From positions 3,348,001 to 3,412,000 of the forward strand of contig CAWILH010000002.1 of NCBI GenBank assembly GCA_963836915.1: DNA of 64,000 nucleotides, written 5' to 3'. Position 1 is the stretch's first letter. Every line of letters starts with the position of its first letter. Below are positions 35,637 through 43,957 of this stretch, one piece after another. Under the pieces are notes generated by a model, which worked only from the letters and a program-made list of their open reading frames with translations, was not told where the DNA came from and ran no database searches. The translations under genes were made by a program, and so were the position numbers. The stretch is from Cryomorpha sp963836915. Its GTDB lineage: Bacteria > Bacteroidota > Bacteroidia > Flavobacteriales_D > Cryomorphaceae.

Positions 35637-36605
35637 TTAATTCGCAGCCTTAAACTTCTTAACGGCTTCTGTAAGCCTCGGCAGCACTTCAAAAGCATCG
35701 CCCACAATACCGTAATCGGCAGCCTTAAAAAAGGGTGCCTCGGGGTCTGTATTGATTACCACGATCGTTTTACTACCGTTTACCCCGGCCAAATGCTGAA
35801 TAGCTCCCGATATTCCAGCTGCGATATAAAGGTTGGGGCGTATAGCTATGCCCGTTTGGCCTACGTGCTCATGGTGGGGTCTCCAACCTATGTCGGCTAC
35901 GGGTCTTGAGCAGGCTGTAGTAGCTCCTAGCACCTGTGCAAGATCTTCAACGATACCCCAGTTTTCGGGACCTTTGAGTCCGCGACCTGCCGATACTACA
36001 AGCTCGGCTTCGGGAAGGGGAATCCCTTCACCTTCGTCCATTTTGGTTTCTACCAAACTTATTTTTCCCTGTGTCAAGCCGGGCGCAAAATTTTCTACCG
36101 CAGCCGAATCTTCCGTTAATTCTGGCTTCACGCTATTGGGCATGAGCGAAACAATTTTGGTATCGGTGTGGATCGCACATTTGGCGAAAGCCTTACCGGA
36201 AAAGACATTCTTCTCAACCGTAAATTTCTCGCCATCTATTTCCGGGACACCGGTAGCTCCCGAAACCAAACCGGCTTTTAACCGCGCCGACAATCGGGGC
36301 GCCAGGGCTTTACCAAGCGCGTCGAAGGAGAATATGATCACCTTCGAACCTTCTTTTTCTACTGCCGCTGCGGCCAATGATGTGAGTGATTGATCATTGT
36401 CAGCCTTAATCGATTGATCGATCAAAACCTTTTTGGCGCCATACTTACCAAGCGCTTTCAGCTTATCTTCGGCTATATCTCCGTAGGTGATTACAGTCAC
36501 ATCGGTGCCCATTTTATCTGCAATCAACTTTCCGTAATAAACCGCTTCAAATGCGGGCTTAGCGACACTTCCATTGTGCGAGTCTGCAAATACTAATACT
36601 GACAT
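35637..36605 (-). CDS. etfA: Electron transfer flavoprotein, alpha subunit
   Basis: A 322-aa EtfA. The N-terminal domain starts MSVLVFADSHNGSVAKPA. The C-terminal FAD-binding domain has AELVVSAGRGLKGPENW, GATTACSRPVADIGW, GQTGIAIRPNLYIAAGISGA and VVINTDPEAPFFKAADYGIV, the family signature. With EtfB it carries electrons from acyl-CoA dehydrogenases toward the quinone pool. It lies 23 bases downstream of etfB in one operon. Confidence 0.97.
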   Translation of the reverse strand: MSVLVFADSHNGSVAKPAFEAVYYGKLIADKMGTDVTVITYGDIAEDKLKALGKYGAKKVLIDQSIKADNDQSLTSLAAAAVEKEGSKVIIFSFDALGKALAPRLSARLKAGLVSGATGVPEIDGEKFTVEKNVFSGKAFAKCAIHTDTKIVSLMPNSVKPELTEDSAAVENFAPGLTQGKISLVETKMDEGEGIPLPEAELVVSAGRGLKGPENWGIVEDLAQVLGATTACSRPVADIGWRPHHEHVGQTGIAIRPNLYIAAGISGAIQHLAGVNGSKTIVVINTDPEAPFFKAADYGIVGDAFEVLPRLTEAVKKFKAAN

Positions 36606-36628
36606 ATCTTAAATCTTTTTTAAATTCT

Positions 36629-37369
36629 TTAGATGACTTTCGCTTCATTGTGCAATAGCTCTACGAGCTCGTCCATATTTTCTGGATCTATGTATTTTAC
36701 CGAACCTTTTTCTGGCGGAAGGCTAAATTCCGTAACCGAAGTAAGCGTATCGGATGCCACTGGTTCTATCACTTCGAGCGGCTTGGTGCGTGCCGCCATG
36801 ATCCCGCGCATATTCGGAATGCGCTGTTCGGCCATTCCCTTGGCGCAGCTCACTACCATGGGCAGATCGCCGCTCAATACTTCAATACCGCCCGGTATAT
36901 CGCGCTCCAACGTGGCTTTAGTGCCTTCCATTTCTAATTTGCTGGCAAGCGATACGTAGGGAAGACCAAGCATCTCAGCCACCATTCCGCCTACTTGGCT
37001 ACCATTATAGTTGATAGTCTCCTTACCGGCCAAAATAAGGTCAAAACCATGATCCTTAGCGTATTCGGCTATTTGAAATGCAGTGTCATAGGCATCTTTC
37101 GAAGCGGTATTTACACGCACCGCACTATCTGCTCCTATTGCCAATGCCTTGCGTATGATGGGATCGTGATCGGCTTCTCCCACCGTGATGGTGGTCACGG
37201 TACCGCCAGTTTTTTCTTTTAGCTCCAGTGCACGCACCAGCGCGTACCACTCATCGTAAGGGTTTACTATAAACTGGACTTTGTCTTCATCGAAAGAAGT
37301 ATTATTGTCCGTAAAACTGATTTTGGTGGTGGTATCGGGAGCCTTACTTATACAAACGAGTATTTTCAT
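36629..37369 (-). CDS. etfB: Electron transfer flavoprotein, beta subunit
   Basis: A 246-aa EtfB opening MKILVCISKAPDTTTKISF. VNPYDEWYALVRALELKEK, TVGEADHDPIIRKALAIGAD and ETINYNGSQVGGMVAEMLGL are family blocks, and the recognition-loop region lies near 190-210. It binds AMP and pairs with EtfA encoded just downstream. Its promoter faces away from pdhB. Confidence 0.97.
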   Translation of the reverse strand: MKILVCISKAPDTTTKISFTDNNTSFDEDKVQFIVNPYDEWYALVRALELKEKTGGTVTTITVGEADHDPIIRKALAIGADSAVRVNTASKDAYDTAFQIAEYAKDHGFDLILAGKETINYNGSQVGGMVAEMLGLPYVSLASKLEMEGTKATLERDIPGGIEVLSGDLPMVVSCAKGMAEQRIPNMRGIMAARTKPLEVIEPVASDTLTSVTEFSLPPEKGSVKYIDPENMDELVELLHNEAKVI

Positions 37370-37402
37370 GGTTTTTCTTTTTGAATTTTTTCAGAAGGTT
37401 GC

Positions 37403-37410
37403 CAAAATTA
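37403..37410 (-). promoter_or_regulatory. -7 box of etfBA
   Basis: The minus strand reads TAATTTTG, an exact TAnnTTTG match, 34 bases before the etfB start. Confidence 0.5.
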
Positions 37411-37538
37411 AGATTAAAAGGGAAATAGTCTAAATCTTAAAGCATAATGTATGCACGCATAACAAATCATGCATCATTCTGTTTAGAGTTTCATTCTGGT
37501 GATGCAGAATTTTACAGCAGTGCATTCATATAAATTCA

Positions 37539-37546
37539 TAATTTTG
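37539..37546 (+). promoter_or_regulatory. -7 box of pdhB
   Basis: TAATTTTG, an exact match, 20 bases before the pdhB ATG. Confidence 0.5.
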
Positions 37547-37565
37547 CAATCCTGATTTAAGAACC

Positions 37566-38549
37566 ATGAGAGAAATCCAATATAGAGAGGCAGTTTGCGA
37601 AGCAATGAGCGAAGAGATGCGCCGTGATAAGAGCGTATTTTTGATCGGAGAAGAAGTAGCAGAATATAATGGAGCGTATAAGGCCAGCAAAGGGATGCTT
37701 GATGAGTTTGGCGCCGACCGCGTTATCGATACCCCGATAGCAGAACTCGGTTTTACAGGCATAGCCGTGGGTGCTGCGATGAATGGGCTTCGGCCAATAG
37801 TGGAATTCATGACGTGGAACTTTGCAGTATTGGCGGCAGACCAAATAATAAACAGTGCCGCGAAAATGCTTCAAATGAGCGGCGGTCAATTTGGTGCGCC
37901 GATCGTATTCAGGGGGCCTAATGGGCCTGCCGGACAATTGGCAGCCACCCACTCACAAAGTTTTGAAAGTATGTATGCCCATGTGCCAGGGCTTAAAGTG
38001 GTTACGCCACTTACTCCTTACGACGCCAAGGGCTTGATAAAGGCGGCCATACGTGATGACGATCCGGTATTGATCATGGAATCTGAGAAGATGTATGGTG
38101 ATAAGGGCGAAGTGCCAGAAGGGGAGTACATCATTCCCATTGGCGTGGCCGATGTGAAGCTGAAAGGAACTGATGTGACGATCGTTGGTTACGGTAAAAT
38201 ACTTAAGGTGGCATTAGAAGCGGCCGAAGTGTTGAAGAGCGAAGGGATAAGCGCCGAAGTGATCGACCTACGTACCATACGCCCGCTTGATATTGATACT
38301 GTTATAACAAGTGTCAAAAAGACCAATCGATTGGTGATTATCGAAGAAGATTGGCCTATGGCATCTATCTCTTCCGAGATATCGCACCGCGTTCAGCGTT
38401 TGGCCTTCGATTATTTAGACGCCCCGATACACCGCATCAATCTTGCCGATACGCCCTTTGCTTTCGCAACTTCGCTTATCGAAGAAGCTCTTCCCAATGT
38501 TCAGAAGACCGTAAAAGCAGTAAAAGATGTGATGTACGTGACCAAATAA
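37566..38549 (+). CDS. pdhB: Pyruvate dehydrogenase E1 component, beta subunit
   Basis: A 327-aa transketolase-type beta subunit. Blocks are MREIQYREAVCEAMSEEM, FLIGEEVAEYNGAYKASKG, RVIDTPIAELGFTGIAVGA, EFMTWNFAVLAADQIINSAA and a C-terminal domain with IDLRTIRPLDIDTV. It forms the E1 tetramer with PdhA, which is not adjacent; separate pdhA and pdhB loci are common in this phylum. A branched-chain 2-oxo-acid E1 beta is the main alternative, but overall similarity favours pyruvate dehydrogenase. Confidence 0.93.
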   Translation: MREIQYREAVCEAMSEEMRRDKSVFLIGEEVAEYNGAYKASKGMLDEFGADRVIDTPIAELGFTGIAVGAAMNGLRPIVEFMTWNFAVLAADQIINSAAKMLQMSGGQFGAPIVFRGPNGPAGQLAATHSQSFESMYAHVPGLKVVTPLTPYDAKGLIKAAIRDDDPVLIMESEKMYGDKGEVPEGEYIIPIGVADVKLKGTDVTIVGYGKILKVALEAAEVLKSEGISAEVIDLRTIRPLDIDTVITSVKKTNRLVIIEEDWPMASISSEISHRVQRLAFDYLDAPIHRINLADTPFAFATSLIEEALPNVQKTVKAVKDVMYVTK

Positions 38550-38637
38550 GTCCGCTAAGCAGGCATGGAAGCTCTGGGAGTATCTTTGCAAAGTGGGTTT
38601 CTCGTGATGATAAAAACGGTAATTATCTTTTGAACCA

Positions 38638-39393
38638 ATGAAGTTTGCGGAATCATTAGTAGGGATCGCCCTAACATTAATATTGGCTGCCTGTGGTAGC
38701 GGAAATGACAGCGAAAAAAGAGATCCCCAAGATTTAAAAGAATCCAAATTTGAAGGCGATACGTTGACCGAGCACTTAAAACCATTTCGGGCAGATCTCC
38801 CTACCATCGGTCTTTTGATGTATAATGGTGTATTGCAGAGTGAAGTAATCGCCACATCCGACGTTTTCTCGAAACCAAGTAAAAGCGGGGAGCAATTGTT
38901 CAATGTGATTTGCATAGCTGAGACCAGCGATCCAATTACCACAGAAGAAGGAATGAACTTCCTGCCGGATTATACCTTCGAAAATTGCCCCGAGCTTACA
39001 GCCTTGTTTGTCCCAAGTGCGTACGATATGCATTCCCAAGTGAATAATCCACAGGTCGTGGAATTTATAAGGGAGAAGAACGAGGAGACAGCTTACACAG
39101 TGAGCAATTGTGCGGGCGCCCAGCTTATTGGCGCATCCGGGATAGCCAGTGGGCATAAGATCGTGACTTGGATAGGTGGCGGCAAAGAATTGCAAAAAGA
39201 TTATCCAGATTTGAAAGTGCAGGACGATAGTGCGGTCACTTTTGTAGAAGACGGAAAGTTCAGTTCGTCGAATGGCAACTTGGCGAGTTATATCTCGGCG
39301 CTAAGCCTGCTGGAAAAAATGACGAGTGCCGATCACCGCGAGTTTGTAGAGAGCTATCTATACCTAGGTCGCTTACAAGATTGGGAATGGTGA
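38638..39393 (+). CDS. DJ-1/PfpI family lipoprotein
   Basis: A 251-aa protein with a lipobox (LILAACGSG, Cys about residue 20), so it should be a lipid-anchored exported protein. The rest is a DJ-1/PfpI (GATase1-like) fold: IGLLMYNGVLQSEVIATSDV, then the nucleophile elbow YTVSNCAGAQLIGASGI with its Cys, and VTWIGGGKELQKDYPDLKV. This resembles the ThiJ/PfpI group near AraC-type regulators (TVCTGA motif). Most DJ-1 proteins are cytoplasmic, so an exported, lipidated one is unusual. Substrate unknown. Confidence 0.8.
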   Translation: MKFAESLVGIALTLILAACGSGNDSEKRDPQDLKESKFEGDTLTEHLKPFRADLPTIGLLMYNGVLQSEVIATSDVFSKPSKSGEQLFNVICIAETSDPITTEEGMNFLPDYTFENCPELTALFVPSAYDMHSQVNNPQVVEFIREKNEETAYTVSNCAGAQLIGASGIASGHKIVTWIGGGKELQKDYPDLKVQDDSAVTFVEDGKFSSSNGNLASYISALSLLEKMTSADHREFVESYLYLGRLQDWEW

Positions 39394-39631
39394 GAACAAG
39401 CACTAGGGACTTGGAGTCACTTTTCTGCTTCAAGATCGATCCCCTACCGATGGGTTGGAACATGCTCCGCGGAGGGCATTGACTGGCGATTGCCTGTCAT
39501 TAAGGGAAAAGCCGGGGCGACCAGGGACTAGCCTCTCACGACTTTAGACTTGCCTCCCGCGACTTATATGCCCATTCTCCACGCCCCATAAGTGGCTCTT
39601 CAAGCCACTTGCACATAAAGCATTCAATACC
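39394..39631. other. Intergenic region with short degenerate repeats
   Basis: No gene seen. It contains the direct repeat GCCTCTCACGACTTTA / GCCTCCCGCGACTTAT (about 39530 and 39552) and several GGGACTTGG/GGGACTAGC-like words, followed by the hairpin at 39590-39610. Confidence 0.4.
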
Positions 39632-39639
39632 TATTTTTG
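39590..39639 (+). promoter_or_regulatory. hppA promoter with overlapping palindrome
   Basis: TTG at 39609-39611, 20 bases, then TATTTTTG (39632-39639, exact -7 box). A perfect 8-bp palindrome AAGTGGCT-CTTCA-AGCCACTT (39590-39610) overlaps the -33 element and has no T run, so it looks like an operator rather than a terminator. Confidence 0.6.
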
Positions 39640-39675
39640 CGCTCCTTAAAAAAAGGATTTAACCAACTATCAATT

Positions 39676-42409
39676 ATGAATTTCCTGTACAGTAATTTGG
39701 TCTATTTCATTCCGGCCATGGGTATCATTGGCCTTATCGTAATGGCCATTAAGTCATCTTGGGTAAATAAGCAAGATTCTGGCGATGCTTCTATGGCGCA
39801 GCTAGCCGCCTACATCGCCGATGGCGCAATGGCCTTTTTGAAAGCCGAGTGGAAGGTGATGAGCTATTTCGTAGTTATTGCTGGCCTGCTTTTGGCCTAC
39901 TCAGGTACGCTGGTAGAGCATTCGAGCTGGATTATTGCCGTAGCCTTTTTGATAGGCGCCATTCTTTCAGCCCTCGCAGGATATATCGGTATGCGCGTGG
40001 CCACCAAGGCCAATGTACGCACCACACAAGCCGCCCGTACCAGCTTGGTGCAAGCTTTGAAGGTATCGTTCAATGGTGGCTCTGTTATGGGTCTTGGTGT
40101 GGCAGGATTGGCAGTGCTCGGTATGGGCAGCCTTTTCATCGTGTTCTATAATATGTTCGTTCCCGAAGGTGCCGTGATGACTGGTTTTGAAATGAAGACA
40201 GCCATCGAAGTTTTGGCAGGCTTTTCTCTCGGAGCCGAATCTATCGCGCTCTTCGCTCGTGTAGGTGGCGGTATTTACACCAAGGCAGCCGATGTTGGAG
40301 CCGACCTGGTAGGTAAGGTAGAAGCTGGAATTCCTGAGGATGATCCCAGAAACCCAGCTACCATCGCAGATAATGTGGGTGATAATGTGGGTGACGTGGC
40401 AGGAATGGGAGCCGACCTTTTTGGGTCTTATGTGGCCACTATTCTGGCATCCATGGTATTGGGACAGGAGATCAGCTCAGCCGATAATTTCGGTGGTATG
40501 GCGCCGATTCTTTTGCCAATGGTAATAGCCGGGTTGGGACTGATCTTTTCGATCATTGCCATGTCATTGGTTCGCATTTCTTCTGAAACCAGCTCGGTAC
40601 AGGCAGCCCTTAATAAAGGAAATTGGTCGAGCATCATCATGGTGGTTATCGTTTCTTATCCGCTTTCTATATGGATGCTCCCTGAGAATATGAGTCTGCG
40701 CGGATATGATTTCTCTAACCTTGATGTATTTCTCGCGATCTTGGTGGGTAGTATAGTAGGTGCGCTTATGAGTTGGGTTACCGAATATTATACTTCGATG
40801 GGCAAGAAACCTGTAAACAGTATTATACAGCAATCTTCTACGGGTCACGCCACTAATATTATCGGTGGCTTGGCAATGGGTATGCAGTCTACGGTGATCC
40901 CGATTCTCATCCTAGCTGCCGGTATCATCTTCTCTTACACTTTCGCAGGACTCTACGGAGTGGCAATCGCTGCTGCAGGTATGATGGCGACCACTGCCAT
41001 GCAGCTGGCCATCGATGCTTTCGGCCCTATCGCCGATAATGCCGGAGGAATAGCAGAGATGAGCAGCCTCCCCGACGAAGTACGCGGACGCACTGATAAT
41101 CTGGACGCTGTCGGTAATACTACCGCGGCCACCGGAAAGGGATTTGCGATCGCTTCTGCTGCGCTTACCGCGCTGGCACTATTTGCGGCTTTTGTCGGAA
41201 TCGCTGGGATAGACAGTATCGATATTTACAAAGCTCCGGTTTTGGCCATGCTATTCGTAGGTGGAATGATCCCGTTTATATTCTCTTCGCTCTGTATCTC
41301 GGCAGTAGGTAGGGCAGCTATGGCAATGGTGCACGAGGTAAGAAGGCAGTTTAAAGAAATACCAGGGATCATGGAAGTGAACCGCCACTCCTGAGTATGA
41401 GAAATGCGTTGAAATATCTACACAAGCGTCCATACGGGAGATGGTGCTTCCTGGAGCCATTGCTTTATTGGCGCCGATCGTGGTAGGTTTCGGGTTTAAA
41501 GGCGTGTTTCCCGAGACTTCATCAGCAGAAATGCTAGGTGGGCTCCTCGCCGGAATTACGGTTTCAGGGGTGCTTATGGGTATATTTCAGAATAATGCCG
41601 GTGGTGCCTGGGACAATGCTAAAAAATCTTTTGAAAAAGGAGTTTTGATCGATGGTACCATGCAGTACAAAGGTTCCGATGCCCACAAAGCTTCCGTGAC
41701 CGGCGATACGGTGGGTGACCCTTTCAAGGATACTTCAGGCCCTTCGATGAATATTTTGATCAAGCTCACTTCGATCGTGGCTTTGGTAATAGCTCCGCAC
41801 ATATCTGTAGAGCCAGCCTTGATGGAGAAGGCTATGGAGACCAACACTGCGCCAGAAGTTAAAGCAAAGTCTATGACCATGGCTCCTGTGTCAGGTGGAT
41901 TTGGTTTGAGCAATGAAGATGTAACCATACAATGGGTTGCAAAAAAAGTAACGGGTCAGCATGAAGGAGAGCTCACAGGTGCAGGCGAAATAGAAATTGA
42001 TAATAATATCGTAGTTCGTGCAGATATTGTAGCGAGCATGAAGACGCTCGTAATCCTTGATATCAAAGATGCGGAAGAGAATGGAAAGCTGAGGGGACAC
42101 TTAATGAGTGACGATTTCTTTTCTGCCGAGAAATATGAAACGGCTGAATTTTCAATAATCCGCTCCGGAAAGAATAAAGAGAACTATTATGATTTTGAAG
42201 GAGCGCTTACTATAAAAGGTATCACCAAATCGATCATTGGGAAGTATCGCTTCCGCGAAGATAAGGAAGGAAAATACCTCGTAGGGGCTTTTGATTTTGA
42301 CCGTACAGATTTTGACATTAAGTATGGATCTGGGAAGTTTTTTGAAGACCTTGGCGATAAAATGATTTATGACAAGGTGAATATGGGATTTCAATTGAAG
42401 ATTGGCTAA
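39676..42409 (+). CDS. hppA: Membrane pyrophosphatase fused to a C-terminal YceI domain (one base break)
   Basis: An ion-pumping M-PPase. The active-site block DVGADLVGKVEAGIPEDDPR, then NPATIADNVGDNVGDVAGMG, is intact. GNTTAATGKGFAIASAAL has the Ala pattern of the K+-dependent group. An extra T at 41378 ends the first frame at 41394; without it the family text reads IMEGTATPEYEKCVEIST. The second frame (ORF from 41441) finishes the pump (FQNNAGGAWDNAKK, PSMNILIKLTSIVALVIAPH) and runs on without a stop into a YceI-like lipocalin domain of about 170 residues: IQWVAKKVTGQHEGEL, LRGHLMSDDFFSAEKYETA, ALTIKGITKSIIGKY. The start ATG 39676 (MNFLYSNLVYF) is preferred to an upstream in-frame ATG at 39637. 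The break is probably a sequencing error or a recent mutation. Confidence 0.85.
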
Positions 42410-42429
42410 GCCCGCATCACATCTTATAT

Positions 42430-42460
42430 AAAAGGAGATCTGATTGGATCGCCTTTTTTT
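42430..42460 (+). terminator. Terminator of hppA-YceI
   Basis: An 11-position stem (AAAAGGAGATC with GATCGCCTTTT, one mismatch), loop TGATTG, then seven T. Confidence 0.8.
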
Positions 42461-42494
42461 GTCTTGGGCTGGGGCCATGAACCCAAATATCGAC

Positions 42495-43112
42495 TTATAC
42501 GAAGAGACCGTTTATTTCCCCTTCAATGGAGCTTATGATCTTTCCCAGATCTTCGGCGTTGGTGTGAAATGCATTATTATCAACATCTACTACGAGTACC
42601 TTGCCCTTATCGTAAGTCGAGATCCATGCTTCGTACCGCTCATTGAGCCGCTTCAAATAGTCTAGCCGGATGGCATCTTCATAATCCCTTCCGCGCTGCT
42701 GTATGTTATTTACCAAAGCGGGTACCGAGGCACGTAGGTAAATGAGCAAGTCGGGCGGCTGGATAAACTTCTCCATGGAATTGAAGAGCGAGAAGTAATT
42801 TTCAAAATCGCGTGTGGTCATCAATCCCATACTGTGAAGGTTGGGCGCAAATATGAAGGCATCTTCGTAGATGGTGCGGTCTTGTATTACATTAATGTTT
42901 TTCTCACGGATATCGAGCACTTGGTTGAACCTACTATTCAAAAAATAGATCTGAAGATTAAACGACCAGCGCTGCATGTCGTTGTAAAACTCCATGAGGT
43001 AAGGATTTTCTTCTACATCTTCGTAGTGGCAATCCCATTTATAGTGTTTTCCCAGTAATCCCGTAAGGGTCGTCTTGCCCGATCCGATGTTTCCTGCTAC
43101 TGCTATATGCAT
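42495..43112 (-). CDS. Deoxynucleoside kinase (dNK family)
   Basis: A 205-aa P-loop kinase: HIAVAGNIGSGKTTLTGLLG, then EDVEENPYLMEFYNDMQRW, VIQDRTIYEDAFIFAPNLH (DRS/ERS-type motif as DRT) and a lid with RGRDYEDAIRLDYLKRLNER. It phosphorylates a deoxynucleoside (dA, dG or dC in related enzymes) in salvage. A second dNK-type gene lies at 48820-49455, only about 32% or less alike by eye, so the two may differ in substrate. Convergent with hppA. Confidence 0.9.
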   Translation of the reverse strand: MHIAVAGNIGSGKTTLTGLLGKHYKWDCHYEDVEENPYLMEFYNDMQRWSFNLQIYFLNSRFNQVLDIREKNINVIQDRTIYEDAFIFAPNLHSMGLMTTRDFENYFSLFNSMEKFIQPPDLLIYLRASVPALVNNIQQRGRDYEDAIRLDYLKRLNERYEAWISTYDKGKVLVVDVDNNAFHTNAEDLGKIISSIEGEINGLFV

Positions 43113-43171
43113 ATTCTAATTTTCTATGGCCGCCAAAAGTACGAATATTGAGCTAGCCGCCTTACACTTTA

Positions 43172-43957
43172 TCAATCCGCACCCTTTAAAATCACGATTT
43201 CATTTTTCTTTAATCCTACGATCCGCTCTTTCTGTACATAGGCTGCACTTATGCCTTCCGGCAATGTGGTCTCGGCGGTCTGATAGCTCATGGTATTATA
43301 TCGCACCAGGGTGGAGTCGGTATAATAAACGATCTCATCCTTAAATACTTGAAAACTCTTTAAATCGAGCAGAGGGATGGTCTTAATATAGGTGCCAAAT
43401 ATGTCGAATACGATGATCCCTGTCGTGGGATTGTTCACGTAGAGCCTATTGGCAAATTCGACCATCTTGTTTGGCTTGAATTCAATGCGCAGCACTTGGG
43501 CTAGGTTTCCGGTGCGCGTTACGGTTTTAAAATTTTCGTTGAGGCGTACCAATGAGAACTCCATGGCATCATAGATCCAAAAATGATTTTCTACCGATGC
43601 GCAGGCTGCCACACCGAGTCCAATGCCGTAATTCAATAGGTTGATCCTACCGCGGTTATCGCTCAAGGTATTGTCCAGAATGGTTAGGTAGTTAAGGTCG
43701 GGGTAGAGCAAGAGCGGCCGCAATGGATAAGTGACATCAATTGAACCGATGCTGCCCAGCTCTTTATTGCTATACCTGAACTGAAAATTACCTTGAATAT
43801 CGTACTTCCACATTTCGGCGCCACCGACGGCATACACATTGTTGAGATTATCAATGGCTATATAATCGATGTCCTTGCCTACGGTGATCCATGGTTGCCA
43901 TTGCCCGTAGGCTATAGAAAAACATGATAAAAATGAAAAAATCAGAGCGGCCTTCAT
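43172..43957 (-). CDS. Exported beta-propeller-like hypothetical protein
   Basis: A 261-aa protein with a signal peptide (ends near SIAYGQW). The body has repeated WD/NHL-like strands: DYIAIDNLNNVYAVGGAEMW, YDIQGNFQFRYSN, FWIYDAMEFSLVRLNENF, LYVNNPTTGIIVFDIFG. A six-bladed propeller is likely. It starts with ATGA overlapping the GH3 stop, so translation is coupled to GH3, yet one product is periplasmic and the other cytoplasmic. Function unknown. Confidence 0.7.
   Translation of the reverse strand: MKAALIFSFLSCFSIAYGQWQPWITVGKDIDYIAIDNLNNVYAVGGAEMWKYDIQGNFQFRYSNKELGSIGSIDVTYPLRPLLLYPDLNYLTILDNTLSDNRGRINLLNYGIGLGVAACASVENHFWIYDAMEFSLVRLNENFKTVTRTGNLAQVLRIEFKPNKMVEFANRLYVNNPTTGIIVFDIFGTYIKTIPLLDLKSFQVFKDEIVYYTDSTLVRYNTMSYQTAETTLPEGISAAYVQKERIVGLKKNEIVILKGAD

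Noticed and set aside
41441..42409. A separate YceI-family gene beginning inside the pyrophosphatase
   Set aside because: The first 150 residues are the missing C-terminal helices of the pump, in the register restored by removing one base, so it is the rest of hppA.
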